Assembly: GCA_009995705.1 (NCBI GenBank)
Contig: JAADBR010000010.1
Span: 39,894-103,893, forward strand
Direction: 5' to 3'
Origin: Microcystis aeruginosa W13-11
Lineage (GTDB): Bacteria > Cyanobacteriota > Cyanobacteriia > Cyanobacteriales > Microcystaceae
DNA length: 64,000 bases
The first letter of the stretch is position 1. Every line of letters begins with the position of its first letter. Positions 46,232 to 55,615 of the stretch are shown here, piece after piece. Under the pieces are notes generated by a model. The model saw nothing but the letters and a program-made list of their open reading frames with translations. It did not search any database and was not told the DNA's origin. The position numbers were made by a program, and so were the translations under genes.

Positions 46232-46264
46232 GGCAGTAGGAGCCTGTTTATTCATCCTACTGCC
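46232..46264 (+). terminator. Hairpin behind glgP
   Basis: GGCAGTAGGA pairs perfectly with TCCTACTGCC across a 13-base loop, 10 bases after the glgP stop. No T-run. The stem core matches the hairpin at 11139-11168. Confidence 0.6.
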
Positions 46265-46306
46265 CACAGATTAACTGTCCTTGGGCGACCCTAATACGGA
46301 CTTTTA

Positions 46307-46380
46307 CGGGATTGACGGGGCTCGAACCCGCAACTTCCGCCGTGACAGGGCGGTGCTCTAACCAATTGAACTACAATCCC
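46307..46380 (-). tRNA. tRNA-Asp (GTC anticodon)
   Basis: 74 nt on the minus strand. Acceptor GGGATTG pairs with CAATCCC, discriminator G; D-arm TTCAATTGGTTAGAGC; anticodon stem CCGCC/GGCGG enclosing CTGTCAC with anticodon GTC; T-arm GCGGGTTCGAGCCCCGT. No CCA is encoded after the discriminator. Convergent with glgP. Confidence 0.95.
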
Positions 46381-46873
46381 ATTTTTGCTACAATTCCAAT
46401 TGTAACTTCATCATCAGGGTTATGTCAAGCACCTCTGGGAAAATTTTTTTGAGGGAGAGGGGAAGGGAAGCGGGGAGATGGGAGATCAGGAGAGGGGGGA
46501 AACAATTCATAACTGGGTTTTTAAAGTTGGATTGGGAGTTAATCGTACTATCGATCAAAAACGGATTTGCTATACTTCCAACGGTCACAATGTGAGTTTT
46601 TGCCGCTCTTCTCGACTTTGTATGATAATCAGTGCTTATCATTCCTAGTAGTCTTGCTAGGCAAGGCTTTGAAGACTATAGTTCTGGAAAATTATCCCTA
46701 TTCTTCTTCCTTCCACACAGAAACGAGAAGAGCCGTTAGTTAAAGCCAAAAAATCCCAATCAAGTCAATCAGGAAAAATGTAAAGAATTATCAAAAAAAG
46801 TCTTTGGGCTAACACCCGCAGCAAAGACTTTGAGCTAGAATCTAGTTGTCGCTGGACTCAGAGGGGGATTTCT
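46381..46873. other. Intergenic region upstream of the COP23 gene
   Basis: About 490 bases with purine-rich low-complexity sequence (46435-46500) and a small nested hairpin AGTCTTGC...GCAAG...AAGACT (46651-46678). No supported gene. Confidence 0.4.
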
Positions 46874-47386
46874 ATGAAACTCAAATTGTTCGCTTCACTA
46901 CTGGCAGCTAGTACGCTGGCTGTTGGGGCTTTGACGATTAGCAGCCAGCCTGGGGAGGCGCAAACTAATACCTATTCCTGCGAAACGAATCGGGGTGTAC
47001 CTACCACCTATGCTCTTACTGCAACGGGAAAAAAGATTGCCGTCATTCGCTGGGTGAAAAACTGGGGAGGTAAATATACCCCTGAGGTTCGCTGTCAAGA
47101 AGTTTCTGCTAAATTCCAGTCAGCCTCGGAACAAGGTCTTCTCAAGTATCTAACCTACGGAATTAAGAGCGGACAAAAGGTTATCTGCGTCGCGGGGGAA
47201 TATGGGGGGCCTTGCCTGCAAGTCCTATTTACTCTCAGAAGTAATGACGATCCTGATCGCGTTCTTCAAGATATGATGAGTGTCGGTTTTCGCGCTCAAG
47301 GACCCGTTGTGCAATCGGAAGATGGTTCGCCTCAGTATTACTACGATTTCGAGCAATTTCTGGAAAAAGCCCCCACTGCGGAGTAA
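46874..47386 (+). CDS. COP23-domain exported protein
   Basis: 170 residues with a signal peptide (about 1-29, cleaved near GEAQ). The COP23 core begins TYSCETNRGVPTTYALTATG and continues IRWVKNWGGKYTPEVRCQEV, with YGGPCLQVLFTLRSNDDPDR. COP23 proteins were first seen in the periplasm or outer compartment of circadian cyanobacteria; their role is unknown. It sits 49 bases before the large protease-TPR gene, probably in one operon. Confidence 0.85.
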   Translation: MKLKLFASLLAASTLAVGALTISSQPGEAQTNTYSCETNRGVPTTYALTATGKKIAVIRWVKNWGGKYTPEVRCQEVSAKFQSASEQGLLKYLTYGIKSGQKVICVAGEYGGPCLQVLFTLRSNDDPDRVLQDMMSVGFRAQGPVVQSEDGSPQYYYDFEQFLEKAPTAE

Positions 47387-47435
47387 AATTAGCTGGGTTT
47401 TAGCCTTCTACAAGCGCAGGAGAGGACAAAAGCTG

Positions 47436-50400
47436 ATGAATTATAAATTTCTAGTCCTGGCAACGGGCATGGCAGGCTTATTGTTGCTCCCTATCCAGAG
47501 TTTTCCTCTCAGTTGGACTGTCCCCAGCGTAGTAGCGCAAACCGTCACTTCTCAACTGTCACCGGAGCAACTACAAAAACTACAAAAGCTGGCTCAGTCT
47601 ATCACGGTCAAAGTTTTATCAGGAGATAGTGGTGGGTCGGGAATTTTGATTAAAAAAGAAGGTCAGGTTTATACCGTCTTGACTAACCAGCACGTCCTCG
47701 CCCCTGGAAAATCTACTCGCATCCAAACTCCTGACGGTAACTTCCATAAAGCCACGTCAGTCGCGGGAGTAAACTTTCAAGGGAAGGATTTAGCCCTGTT
47801 GCAATTTCGTGCCAGTGCTGACTATGCAGTGGCTTCCCTGACCAATTTAGCAACGGTGGCAGTCAACGAGCCAATTTTTGCGGCTGGCTTTCCCTTTGAT
47901 GCTGATTTATCTCAACCCAGTGGGTTTACTTTGGCGACAGGACAAGTTTTATTAGTGCCGGAACGAGCTTTTAAGGAAGGCTACCAGATAGGCTACAGCA
48001 ACAACATTGAAAAGGGCATGAGTGGGGGACCGATTCTGAACCGTCAGGGTCAGGTTATTGGCATTAATGGCATTCACGCCGATCCTCTGTGGGGAGATCC
48101 TTATGTCTATGAAGATGGTTCTCGTCCTACTGATGCCCTACGAGATTTGATGAGCCGCTACAGTTGGGGCATTCCCATACAGACTTTTGCTCAATTAGCT
48201 CCGCAATATGCCTCAGTAGAGGCGTTAGCTGCTGGAACTCCCACTGCAACGGAAGAAAACTTGCCGCCTATCGCTAATGATGTTAACAATATTGCCCAAC
48301 AAATTACAGTACAAATCGATGTGCCAAATACATCACATTGCAAAGGATCGGGGGTAATTATAGTCAAACAAGGCAACACCTATACTGTTCTTACTGCCGA
48401 ACACGTTATCCGTGAAACGGAGGAATGTGATAGAAAAAAACTTGAGATTATCACCCCTGATAATCAACCATATTTAGTGGATGTGAATGAAAATACAGTA
48501 AAAACCTTACCAGGTGTTGACCTAGCTGTATTGAAATTTACCAGCAAGCTTTCTTATCAGGTAGCAACGTTAGCAAGACACGATTTAGAGAAGAAGGGGG
48601 GGTTAGTTTTTGTTTCGGGTTTGCCAGGTTCAACAGTAGCCAATGGAAAAAATAATCGCTTGTTTACCATTGGAACTCTTTTCAACAAAGAATGGGGATC
48701 TATATCAGTCAAAGATTCTCTTTCTTTAACTTATGGTTATGAATTGGTTTATACTAATATCACTGAAGCGGGGGTTAGTGGTGGTCCCGTGTTAGATATA
48801 CGTGGACACGTTATTGGGATTCACGGAAGAGCAGACGGAGAAGCCGTTGTAGATGAAGCTGGATCAGGACGTTCGATGCATCTAGGTTATAGTCTAGGAG
48901 TCCCAATTAATACTTTTTTGAGTCTAGTAACTAAGGTGGGAATAGAACCGACGCAGTTGAGGATATATACTGCTGAACCACCATCACTTACTGAATCAGA
49001 GACTCAATCAATCAAATTATCTTTACTCAAAAGAGTACAAAAACCAAACAACAGCAATGATGCTATCAATTGGCTAAATTATGGCAATCAACTATGGCGG
49101 TTAGAACAATATGAAGAAGCTTTGGCCGCCTTTGACAGGGCAATTCAAATTAAACCTGATTTTTATCAAGCTTGGTATTCGCGGGGGCTGGTATTGTTAT
49201 CTCTAGAAAAATATTCAGAAGCTCTTGAAGCTTTTGAAAGAGCCATTCAAGAAAGTCAGGAAAAATTTGCTCTTGCTTGGCGAGGAAAAGGTGAAGCACT
49301 TATCAATTTACAGCGATATCCAGAAGCTCTGGCATCTATTGAGAAAGCTGTTGCTCTTAATCCCAAGGATTTTTTAGTTCGCGTATATCAAGGAATTTTA
49401 CTACAAGCGCAGGAACGTTATCAAGAAGCGATTGTGGCCTATGATCAAGCGATTAAAATTAATCCTCATCCCTGGGCTTACAATAACCGTAGTTCTGTTA
49501 GAGCTAAGTTAGGAGATAAAGAAGGTGCTTTAGCCGATGTCAATAAAGCTCTTGAAATTGACCCTGATTATGCAGAGTCTTACCTCCAGCGAAGTTACAT
49601 CAGATCTGAATGGGAAGATAGAGAAGGTGCTTTAGCAGATGTAAACAAAGCTCTTGAAATTGCTCCCAATTATGCTGATGCTTACTATAGCCGTGGTCTT
49701 CTTCAATATTATCGGGGAGATAGAGCTGAAGCAATTGCTGATTTAGGAAAGGCAATTCGGCTTAATCCCAATAATGCTTATTTTTACTATAGTTGGGGTG
49801 GACGTTATTCTAACGAAGGAGACAATCAGGAAGCGATCTTTTACTACAATAAAGCGATCCAGCTTAATCCTAACTATGCCGAAGCATATTACGATAGAGG
49901 ACTGGCTTACAGTAAATTGAGAGATAGGCAATCAGCCTTGGCTGATTTTCAGAAAGCAGTAGCACTCTATCGGCAGCAAGGGAACACATTTTTTTCTCGG
50001 CAAGCATTGGCAAGAATTACCGAACTTCAAAGAACTCCATCTGCTGTAGAACCAGCCAATGTTACTTTATATGAGGGACCAGCTCTAAATACTACCTTTC
50101 AATCACCGGGCAAGATATCTATCGAAATCGTTGAGATCGATAGTTCGTCTCGTAGGGTTCAAGTACGGATAGCTTTTTCTCAAGGACTTTATGGTGAAGG
50201 AGTGTTTGAGGGACTTATTAATCAAAACAACGTTCTAGAGCTATTTGGAATACTTGGAACTTTGCAGGCTGCTGGTTTTCCAAATACTGATGTGCGCCTA
50301 GAATTTTTGCCGAATAAGACGATAAAGGGTACTTACTCAATTTATGCTGGTGCTCATGATTTCCGAGGAAGAACTCAAAATGGAGAGTTTACAGCTTCCC

Positions 50401-51185
50401 AAGTCCCAACAATGAGCAAGGAAACTTCTCTAGCAAGCTCTGAAAATGCTGAAGTCTCCTTCAATAGAGGTTATGCTCACCATAGTCAAGGAGATTATAC
50501 TGAAGCGATCACTGATTATACTGAAGCGATTCGTCTCAAGTCTGACTATGTCGAAGCATACTTAAGACGCGGTATTGCCCTTGCTCAACAGGGAGAAAGT
50601 CAGAAAGCAATTGAGGACCTTAACAAAGCTTTGCACCTGAATTCTGATTTATTGCAGGCTTACTACATTCGGGGCTTAATCCGCGCTAGTCTGAAAGACT
50701 ATCCGAAAGCTGTTGAAGATTATAACCAAGTTTTATTGCGTGTTCAGGAGATTGCAGGAATTGGTGTTCAAACAGAAATTAATGCACAGACTAAAATTCT
50801 AACAATCGTAGCAGTAACTGACAATTTACCAGCCTACAAAGCAGGTATCAAAACAGGCGACCAAGTGCTAGAAATTGACGATAAATCCACCGCTAATCTG
50901 AGTTTAGAAGAAGTAGTTAATTTATTGCGCGGTAAGAAGGGAACCCAAGTAACCCTAAGAATTTCCCGCCCAGGTAAGGGGGAATTTAAAGTTACTTTGA
51001 CTAGAGAACCAATTGTCAATCCCCAATTAGCTGAAGTTTACTACAATCGAGGGCTTGCTCGTCTTGAGCTTAAAGACAAACAAGGAGCTAGAGAAGACTT
51101 ACAAAAAGCTGCAGACCTCTATCAACAACAAAATAATATAGAAATGTACCAAACAGCATTGGAAAAACTCAAAGAGATTCAGTAG
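47436..51185 (+). CDS. Exported double trypsin-like protease with TPR and PDZ domains
   Basis: 1249 residues from the ATG at 47436, preceded by AGGAGAGG; the longer frame from 47280 overlaps the COP23 gene. A signal peptide or anchor (about 1-36) precedes two S1-type protease domains, each with a complete triad: His86/Asp118/Ser196 (GMSGGP) and His323/Asp362/Ser448 (GVSGGP). About eight TPR units follow, then a beta-rich insert (about 890-985), more TPRs, and a PDZ domain (GVQTEINAQTKILTIVAVTD, then AGIKTGDQVLEI), closing with a TPR. It probably acts outside the cytoplasm on protein complexes. The domain order is unusual. Confidence 0.88.
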   Translation: MNYKFLVLATGMAGLLLLPIQSFPLSWTVPSVVAQTVTSQLSPEQLQKLQKLAQSITVKVLSGDSGGSGILIKKEGQVYTVLTNQHVLAPGKSTRIQTPDGNFHKATSVAGVNFQGKDLALLQFRASADYAVASLTNLATVAVNEPIFAAGFPFDADLSQPSGFTLATGQVLLVPERAFKEGYQIGYSNNIEKGMSGGPILNRQGQVIGINGIHADPLWGDPYVYEDGSRPTDALRDLMSRYSWGIPIQTFAQLAPQYASVEALAAGTPTATEENLPPIANDVNNIAQQITVQIDVPNTSHCKGSGVIIVKQGNTYTVLTAEHVIRETEECDRKKLEIITPDNQPYLVDVNENTVKTLPGVDLAVLKFTSKLSYQVATLARHDLEKKGGLVFVSGLPGSTVANGKNNRLFTIGTLFNKEWGSISVKDSLSLTYGYELVYTNITEAGVSGGPVLDIRGHVIGIHGRADGEAVVDEAGSGRSMHLGYSLGVPINTFLSLVTKVGIEPTQLRIYTAEPPSLTESETQSIKLSLLKRVQKPNNSNDAINWLNYGNQLWRLEQYEEALAAFDRAIQIKPDFYQAWYSRGLVLLSLEKYSEALEAFERAIQESQEKFALAWRGKGEALINLQRYPEALASIEKAVALNPKDFLVRVYQGILLQAQERYQEAIVAYDQAIKINPHPWAYNNRSSVRAKLGDKEGALADVNKALEIDPDYAESYLQRSYIRSEWEDREGALADVNKALEIAPNYADAYYSRGLLQYYRGDRAEAIADLGKAIRLNPNNAYFYYSWGGRYSNEGDNQEAIFYYNKAIQLNPNYAEAYYDRGLAYSKLRDRQSALADFQKAVALYRQQGNTFFSRQALARITELQRTPSAVEPANVTLYEGPALNTTFQSPGKISIEIVEIDSSSRRVQVRIAFSQGLYGEGVFEGLINQNNVLELFGILGTLQAAGFPNTDVRLEFLPNKTIKGTYSIYAGAHDFRGRTQNGEFTASQVPTMSKETSLASSENAEVSFNRGYAHHSQGDYTEAITDYTEAIRLKSDYVEAYLRRGIALAQQGESQKAIEDLNKALHLNSDLLQAYYIRGLIRASLKDYPKAVEDYNQVLLRVQEIAGIGVQTEINAQTKILTIVAVTDNLPAYKAGIKTGDQVLEIDDKSTANLSLEEVVNLLRGKKGTQVTLRISRPGKGEFKVTLTREPIVNPQLAEVYYNRGLARLELKDKQGAREDLQKAADLYQQQNNIEMYQTALEKLKEIQ

Positions 51186-51325
51186 AAGTCAGCATGAATG
51201 TAGTTGATTTAATTAATTAGTTAGTGTATAATTTGTGTAATCCAGAATTAATGAGTTACTTTGGTGCGAGATAAAAATCTGGTTTGTTTAACTTAAAATA
51301 CCTGTAATCAGTCAACATTAGCAAG

Positions 51326-51649
51326 ATGAAACAACTATCCAAAAGTCACCAAAAATATCAAGGAAGAATCTTGTCAGACTCGATCATTTCACCCCAAGAA
51401 TTAGCATTACGCAAAACTAGAAGAGATGAACTCGGTAGGCGCTGTCGAGAGATTTTCGAGCAAATACGTCCAGAATTGATCGAGAAATATTATAACTGGT
51501 TTATTGCTATTGAAGCCAATAGTGGAGATTATTTAATTGACCCTACCCTCGAAGGTTTAATGCAAAAAATTCGCCATCAATATGCGAATACAGAAGTTAA
51601 ATTGACTACTTTCCGCCTCAATGAAACAGGAGCCTGTGGCATGATATGA
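51326..51649 (+). CDS. Hypothetical protein upstream of a retropepsin-like gene
   Basis: 107 residues, charged and soluble. It contains CREIFEQIRPELIEKYYNWF and SGDYLIDPTLEGLMQKIRHQ, a pattern often seen in small cyanobacterial partners of aspartic-protease-like proteins. The end overlaps the next gene by four bases (ATGA), indicating translational coupling. Confidence 0.7.
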   Translation: MKQLSKSHQKYQGRILSDSIISPQELALRKTRRDELGRRCREIFEQIRPELIEKYYNWFIAIEANSGDYLIDPTLEGLMQKIRHQYANTEVKLTTFRLNETGACGMI

Positions 51650-52032
51650 TTGTAGGCATATTTGGAGAAAATGGAGAGTTACTCTTTGAAATTGACTTGA
51701 TAGCAGCTAATGGCGAACAATTTCCCCTTGAAGTGCTACTAGATACAGGTTTTACCACCGGTTGGCTGGCGATTAACTCCCAAGATTTAGAAGCACTACA
51801 GTGGACTTTAATTGCCTCCCAAATTGAGATGCAAACAGCTAGAGGAAAGGAGTTTTTTGACCTTTATGAAGGTCAGGTCATTATTGATGGTAAAGAGTTT
51901 ATTATTCCGGTTCATGCTGGAGATGAAATTCCAGAAACTTTGCTAGGTTCACAATGGTTGGAAATAGTTGAGCTAGTTGTGAATAAATCTAAGGAGATTT
52001 TGACTATAGAAATTATTGAATTTGACCAATAA
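51646..52032 (+). CDS. Clan AA (retropepsin-like) aspartic protease
   Basis: 128 residues. The hallmark LLDTGFTTGWLAIN holds the catalytic DTG (about 35-37); the second half has GKEFIIPVHAGDEIPETLLG and SQWLEIVELVVN, matching single-domain pepsin-like proteins that act as homodimers. The substrate is unknown. It is coupled to the 51326 gene, and the pair resembles a small regulatory module. Confidence 0.82.
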   Translation: MIVGIFGENGELLFEIDLIAANGEQFPLEVLLDTGFTTGWLAINSQDLEALQWTLIASQIEMQTARGKEFFDLYEGQVIIDGKEFIIPVHAGDEIPETLLGSQWLEIVELVVNKSKEILTIEIIEFDQ

Positions 52033-52076
52033 GTTAAGTAAAAGATAACAAATCGGTGAAGTATCTGAAACCACAA

Positions 52077-52385
52077 TCATAGGGGTTTTAATTTTTCTTC
52101 TTGTCGCAGTTGTTCATGGATTTGACTATCCGCTTCCAAATCAGCTTCACTGTAAGGTAAATCTACCCCTTTAGCTTTTAAAAATGCGTCAACTTCAAGG
52201 CGAGTTTTCATCCCTAATAACTCTCGCACTTTCCCAACACTAATCGACCTTTGCCAATACGCTTCAACGATAACCATTTCCATTAACCTACACTCTAAAC
52301 TTCCCCATTTAGCTTCAAGAGAAGATACAATATTGTCAGGTAAAGCAATCTGAATTTGCATGAATATTTCCCCATTTGTTATCAT
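52077..52385 (-). CDS. UPF0175 family protein (antitoxin-like)
   Basis: 102 residues. A shorter start (52361, MQIQIALPDNIVSSLEAKWG) is likely because it matches the family opening. The helical part with YWQRSISVGKVRELLGMKTR, then LEVDAFLKAKGVDLPYSEAD, is the UPF0175 signature. Such proteins are usually antitoxins of small nuclease or PIN toxins, but no toxin is adjacent, so it appears orphan. Confidence 0.8.
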   Translation of the reverse strand: MITNGEIFMQIQIALPDNIVSSLEAKWGSLECRLMEMVIVEAYWQRSISVGKVRELLGMKTRLEVDAFLKAKGVDLPYSEADLEADSQIHEQLRQEEKLKPL

Positions 52386-52421
52386 TTTTGTATCAATCTA
52401 ACTGCAAAAACAGAGTTTAAT

Positions 52422-52567
52422 GGCTCTTCTAGGTTCTGTGTGATAAGTTTAATTGACATAGGATCGATCGATCTTTGTGTCCTTTGTGTCTTTGTGGTTC
52501 GTTCCACCCCCTCGCTCTTGAGAAATGTATCTTAGAATACATTTTACCCACCAAAGCTGGGAGAGCC
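52422..52567. mobile_element. MITE-like repeat, family GGCTCT...AGAGCC, copy B
   Basis: 146 bp, inverted relative to copy A. A 7-bp direct duplication, GTTTAAT, flanks it (52415-52421 and 52568-52574). The right-hand duplicate includes the stop codon of the CHAT gene, so the insertion fell exactly at that stop without altering the protein. Confidence 0.88.
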
Positions 52568-52569
52568 GT

Positions 52570-54234
52570 TTAATCAATAGTGAATGAATTAATTATTTTT
52601 TGAGCAGTTCCCTCAAGTTCAGAAAATTTTTCTGATTCCGCTTTATAGTTAATAATGTAGGCGTGATTTGCCGTTAATGACAAAATTTGTTTGATTTTAA
52701 TTTTTTTACCTCCCTGTTGTTCAGTATAAATAATTTGCATAGCATCTAACTTACCCAACTTAGCGGGGATTGGTTTAGTAATAAAGTCTTGCGTAAATTT
52801 TTGACTAATTTGATTGACCGTCTTTTTAGTAAATTCATCTAGTGTAGTAGGGGATTCTAAGGAATGAATATTAACTATAACCATCGCAGGAAAAGATTTT
52901 GATATATTATCTTTTGGAGCAACAAATTGAACTACTTCCCCATTTATTAGCTCTCCAGGTATCGCTTGCCAACTTTTGGGATATGTAATTTTCCAGTTTT
53001 TGGGATAGGAAATTTTAAGGTCAGCATTCAACTGTTCCTTATTCGGGTCATAGACCCGATAAGGGGAAGTAATTGTAATTATTTTTGGTATTAACAGTAA
53101 AACAGCCCCCAAAGCTAAAGCAACGATAACCAGCTTACCCTGATAAAGTATTGATAGCTTCTTCTTCCTTGTCCAAACCAGAGGAGTAGCAGCAGGATTT
53201 TGACAAATAACGGGCAGCCCCATCACCCCCGGCAGTTCCGTATCTAATCCTTCTTCAGCTAGACGTTCTCTCGCCGTCCGCACCGACAAATACAAAGATT
53301 TACCCCTAGAAAATGCCTTGAGAAAATGCTTTAAAAACTCCTGTGCCACCTTATCGGGTACAGGTTCTCGCATGACGATCGCTTGAGGAATTTGCAAATT
53401 CTCCAATTCCTTGGCCAACCCCAACCCATCACAAGAGTTAAAAATGGCTAACTGTAACCCCCCTTCGATCGCTGTCCTCAAACCATGTTTTAGCTCACCG
53501 ATAGTCAAACTTTCCCTTTGATTAATATAAATGCGCCCCACTTCCCCTTCCGTATGGCTGTGTCCGGCAAAAAAAAGGATGTCCCAGTGTTGTTCCCAAA
53601 GTTGTTCGCTAATCTTTTGTCGAGGCGGTTCTACCAAAAAAACCACCTCTGCCCCTGGCAAATTCTCCAAGAAGCGTCTATCTGCCGTCACGTCAATGCC
53701 CTCGCTATTGCCTAAAATTGCCAAGATTCTCAGCCTTTTGGTGGGGGAAGGTGGGCTAACAATTTTTTCAAAGACAGGAGCGGCGATCGCCACCTCAGCC
53801 TTGGGATAATGGTCAAAGAACTCAATCAAATTCCAAGGTAGCCGCCGCAAATAGCCATCCCCAGCTTGAATGATGAAGCGAATAGGTTCGGAACGGTTCA
53901 AATTCTCTAACAGACGCTCTCTCACCGGGCGAAACGACTCCGAGTTCAGCCAGCGTTTGAGGCTATCTTGCAAAGTTTGAAGGGTCTGGCGACAGTCGGC
54001 GGTAGTGGAAACATTGGTAATTTGGGTAGCAGGTGCTGTTAGCCTGACAACAACAGGCAAATGTCTATAACTAGACTGCCATTGGTCATAGTTTTGGGGA
54101 ATTTCCGGAGCGCTTGGCAATCTACCTGTAACTTCGATAGAAGGAGAAGAGCCTTCCTCAGCAATTTGCAGGATAACGGGAAATCCCTGTTCCCAGTTGC
54201 CTTCTCCCAATTTAATAGTCACTAACTTAGCCAT
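52570..54234 (-). CDS. Membrane-anchored CHAT-domain protease
   Basis: 554 residues from the ATG at 54234, preceded by AGGTGG; the longer frame overlaps the DUF433 gene. A caspase-like CHAT domain (about 95-345) has the catalytic pair in FFAGHSHTEG (His225/227) and FNSCDG (Cys268). A single membrane helix follows (367-387), and then an extracytoplasmic-looking C-terminal domain resembling PsbP/DcrB-type folds (ISYPKNWKITYPKSWQAIPG). CHAT proteases are effectors in caspase-like signalling and some phage-defence systems. It is the last gene of a four-gene minus-strand cluster with an ATPase. Confidence 0.85.
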   Translation of the reverse strand: MAKLVTIKLGEGNWEQGFPVILQIAEEGSSPSIEVTGRLPSAPEIPQNYDQWQSSYRHLPVVVRLTAPATQITNVSTTADCRQTLQTLQDSLKRWLNSESFRPVRERLLENLNRSEPIRFIIQAGDGYLRRLPWNLIEFFDHYPKAEVAIAAPVFEKIVSPPSPTKRLRILAILGNSEGIDVTADRRFLENLPGAEVVFLVEPPRQKISEQLWEQHWDILFFAGHSHTEGEVGRIYINQRESLTIGELKHGLRTAIEGGLQLAIFNSCDGLGLAKELENLQIPQAIVMREPVPDKVAQEFLKHFLKAFSRGKSLYLSVRTARERLAEEGLDTELPGVMGLPVICQNPAATPLVWTRKKKLSILYQGKLVIVALALGAVLLLIPKIITITSPYRVYDPNKEQLNADLKISYPKNWKITYPKSWQAIPGELINGEVVQFVAPKDNISKSFPAMVIVNIHSLESPTTLDEFTKKTVNQISQKFTQDFITKPIPAKLGKLDAMQIIYTEQQGGKKIKIKQILSLTANHAYIINYKAESEKFSELEGTAQKIINSFTID

Positions 54235-54265
54235 TGCTACCACCTGTCGTAATAAAGTTTGAGGC

Positions 54266-54625
54266 TCACTTGAGAATTCCTTGTGTTTTAAGTCTGGCCA
54301 CAAAAGGCGACTCGATCGCTGAGCGCCGCATTTTTTGGGCATATTCCAGATCGGCAGCGATCGCTCCGTCCAATTCTTCTTTATGATCCCAATAGTAGGC
54401 GAAGGCTGAGTGAATCTGACTCATACTCAAATGGCGATGGTTGATTTGAATTTCTTCAGGAGTCCAACCGTAAGCCATCTGAGCCATCACCAGATCAATC
54501 ACCTTCATTGTCGAGCTTGCAATCATTGGTATCCCGCGTTCGTCTATTTGAATATGCTTGTATTCGGTTAGTGCGGTTTTCATGATTAAACTTTCTCCGT
54601 TTACTTGTACTTTAGTTCCTAGCAA
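54266..54625 (-). CDS. DUF433 domain protein
   Basis: 119 residues; the ATG at 54583 (MKTALTEYKHIQIDERGIPM) may be the real start. The DUF433 pattern follows: KVIDLVMAQMAYGWTPEEIQ, then HLSMSQIHSAFAYYWDHKEE. DUF433 proteins are helix-turn-helix antitoxin-like proteins (VapB45 type). It lies between the CHAT gene and the DUF1822 gene and may be a regulator of the cluster. Confidence 0.85.
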   Translation of the reverse strand: MLGTKVQVNGESLIMKTALTEYKHIQIDERGIPMIASSTMKVIDLVMAQMAYGWTPEEIQINHRHLSMSQIHSAFAYYWDHKEELDGAIAADLEYAQKMRRSAIESPFVARLKTQGILK

Positions 54626-54646
54626 TTTCTCAGGGGGAAAGTTCTG

Positions 54647-55615
54647 CTAGAGGGTAAAATCTTCGGTAATATTTGCCTCTCCCAGTCCCACCCTGACACT
54701 GAACTGTTCTCCCGGTGAACCACTAAACTTGAGTTGGATGTAATTGTCCAGTTCTCTTGCCTCAGTTTCCAAAAAGGTTTTCCCAGCCTCATCCAGCACC
54801 ACTAATTGTAAGTGGGCAGGCAAATATTTCTGGTTTCGCATCGGATAGACCCTGAGGAGAACCGCTATCATTTGGTCAGTTTTAGGCAAGACAGCCACCA
54901 TTAGAGTCACTGGGTGTTCCCCGATCAGCATTCCTAAATCTTTAACTCTCCTCAACCCACCCGCCAAGTTATGCGGAGCGAGCCGCCATAAACTCTCTGC
55001 CGCACTCCAACGGGTTTCTTCATCCTGAGTTACCTCTAGCAAGTGAGTGAGAGCCGCCAATACCTCAGAAGATGCAGTTCCTATCTCTCCCAAGCGCAGT
55101 GCTGCTTGTCTGCGACGATGCTCCTCCTGAGTGGTATAAATCGTCTCGATTAAATCGCGAACCGTCTTGGAGTCCATAAAATCAGCCCCGCGATCGCGTA
55201 AGGCATAAGCATAGGCAAAACAGGGTTCTCCAGGTGCAAAAAGCTGTTCAATCGTCTGCCAGCTTTCCTCAAAAACATTTTGCAACCATTGGCTCAAATT
55301 GACTCGGCTTTTTAAGGAAACTGAACGAGATTGTTCCTTTTCAACAGCAAAGAGCTTTTCTAAACGGTAGTCTTGACTGGATTTCTGCCGCCCTGGTAAG
55401 CGATTAAGTTTTCCCAGAACTACTTTTTGGTTATTTTGGGCTGTCTCAAAGTCCGGGGAAGCGGGAGAGATATTTTCATACCCTTCACTAGCTTCTTGGT
55501 ATTCCTCCCTAGCTTCCTCATATCGCTGCAAGCGAGTTAGATAATCCCCGATTAATTGGGCAATTTGACCGTCTAGAAAGGAATTTCTTTCTTGATTTCC
55601 GCTAGTGCCTGACAT
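54647..55615 (-). CDS. TPR/HEAT-repeat DUF1822 protein
   Basis: 322 residues. The N-terminus looks like the end of a TPR array (IGDYLTRLQRYEEAREEYQE). Next come a DUF1822-type stretch (RVNLSQWLQNVFEESWQTIE), HEAT repeats (RRRQAALRLGEIGTASSEVL, then ALTHLLEVTQDEETRWSAAE), and the conserved DUF1822 C-terminus (VKDLGMLIGEHPVTLMVAVL, then NYIQLKFSGSPGEQFSVRVG). DUF1822 genes often neighbour CHAT genes in cyanobacteria. Its first 43 bases overlap the ATPase gene in another frame, which may mark a frameshift in what was once a longer protein. Confidence 0.72.
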   Translation of the reverse strand: MSGTSGNQERNSFLDGQIAQLIGDYLTRLQRYEEAREEYQEASEGYENISPASPDFETAQNNQKVVLGKLNRLPGRQKSSQDYRLEKLFAVEKEQSRSVSLKSRVNLSQWLQNVFEESWQTIEQLFAPGEPCFAYAYALRDRGADFMDSKTVRDLIETIYTTQEEHRRRQAALRLGEIGTASSEVLAALTHLLEVTQDEETRWSAAESLWRLAPHNLAGGLRRVKDLGMLIGEHPVTLMVAVLPKTDQMIAVLLRVYPMRNQKYLPAHLQLVVLDEAGKTFLETEARELDNYIQLKFSGSPGEQFSVRVGLGEANITEDFTL

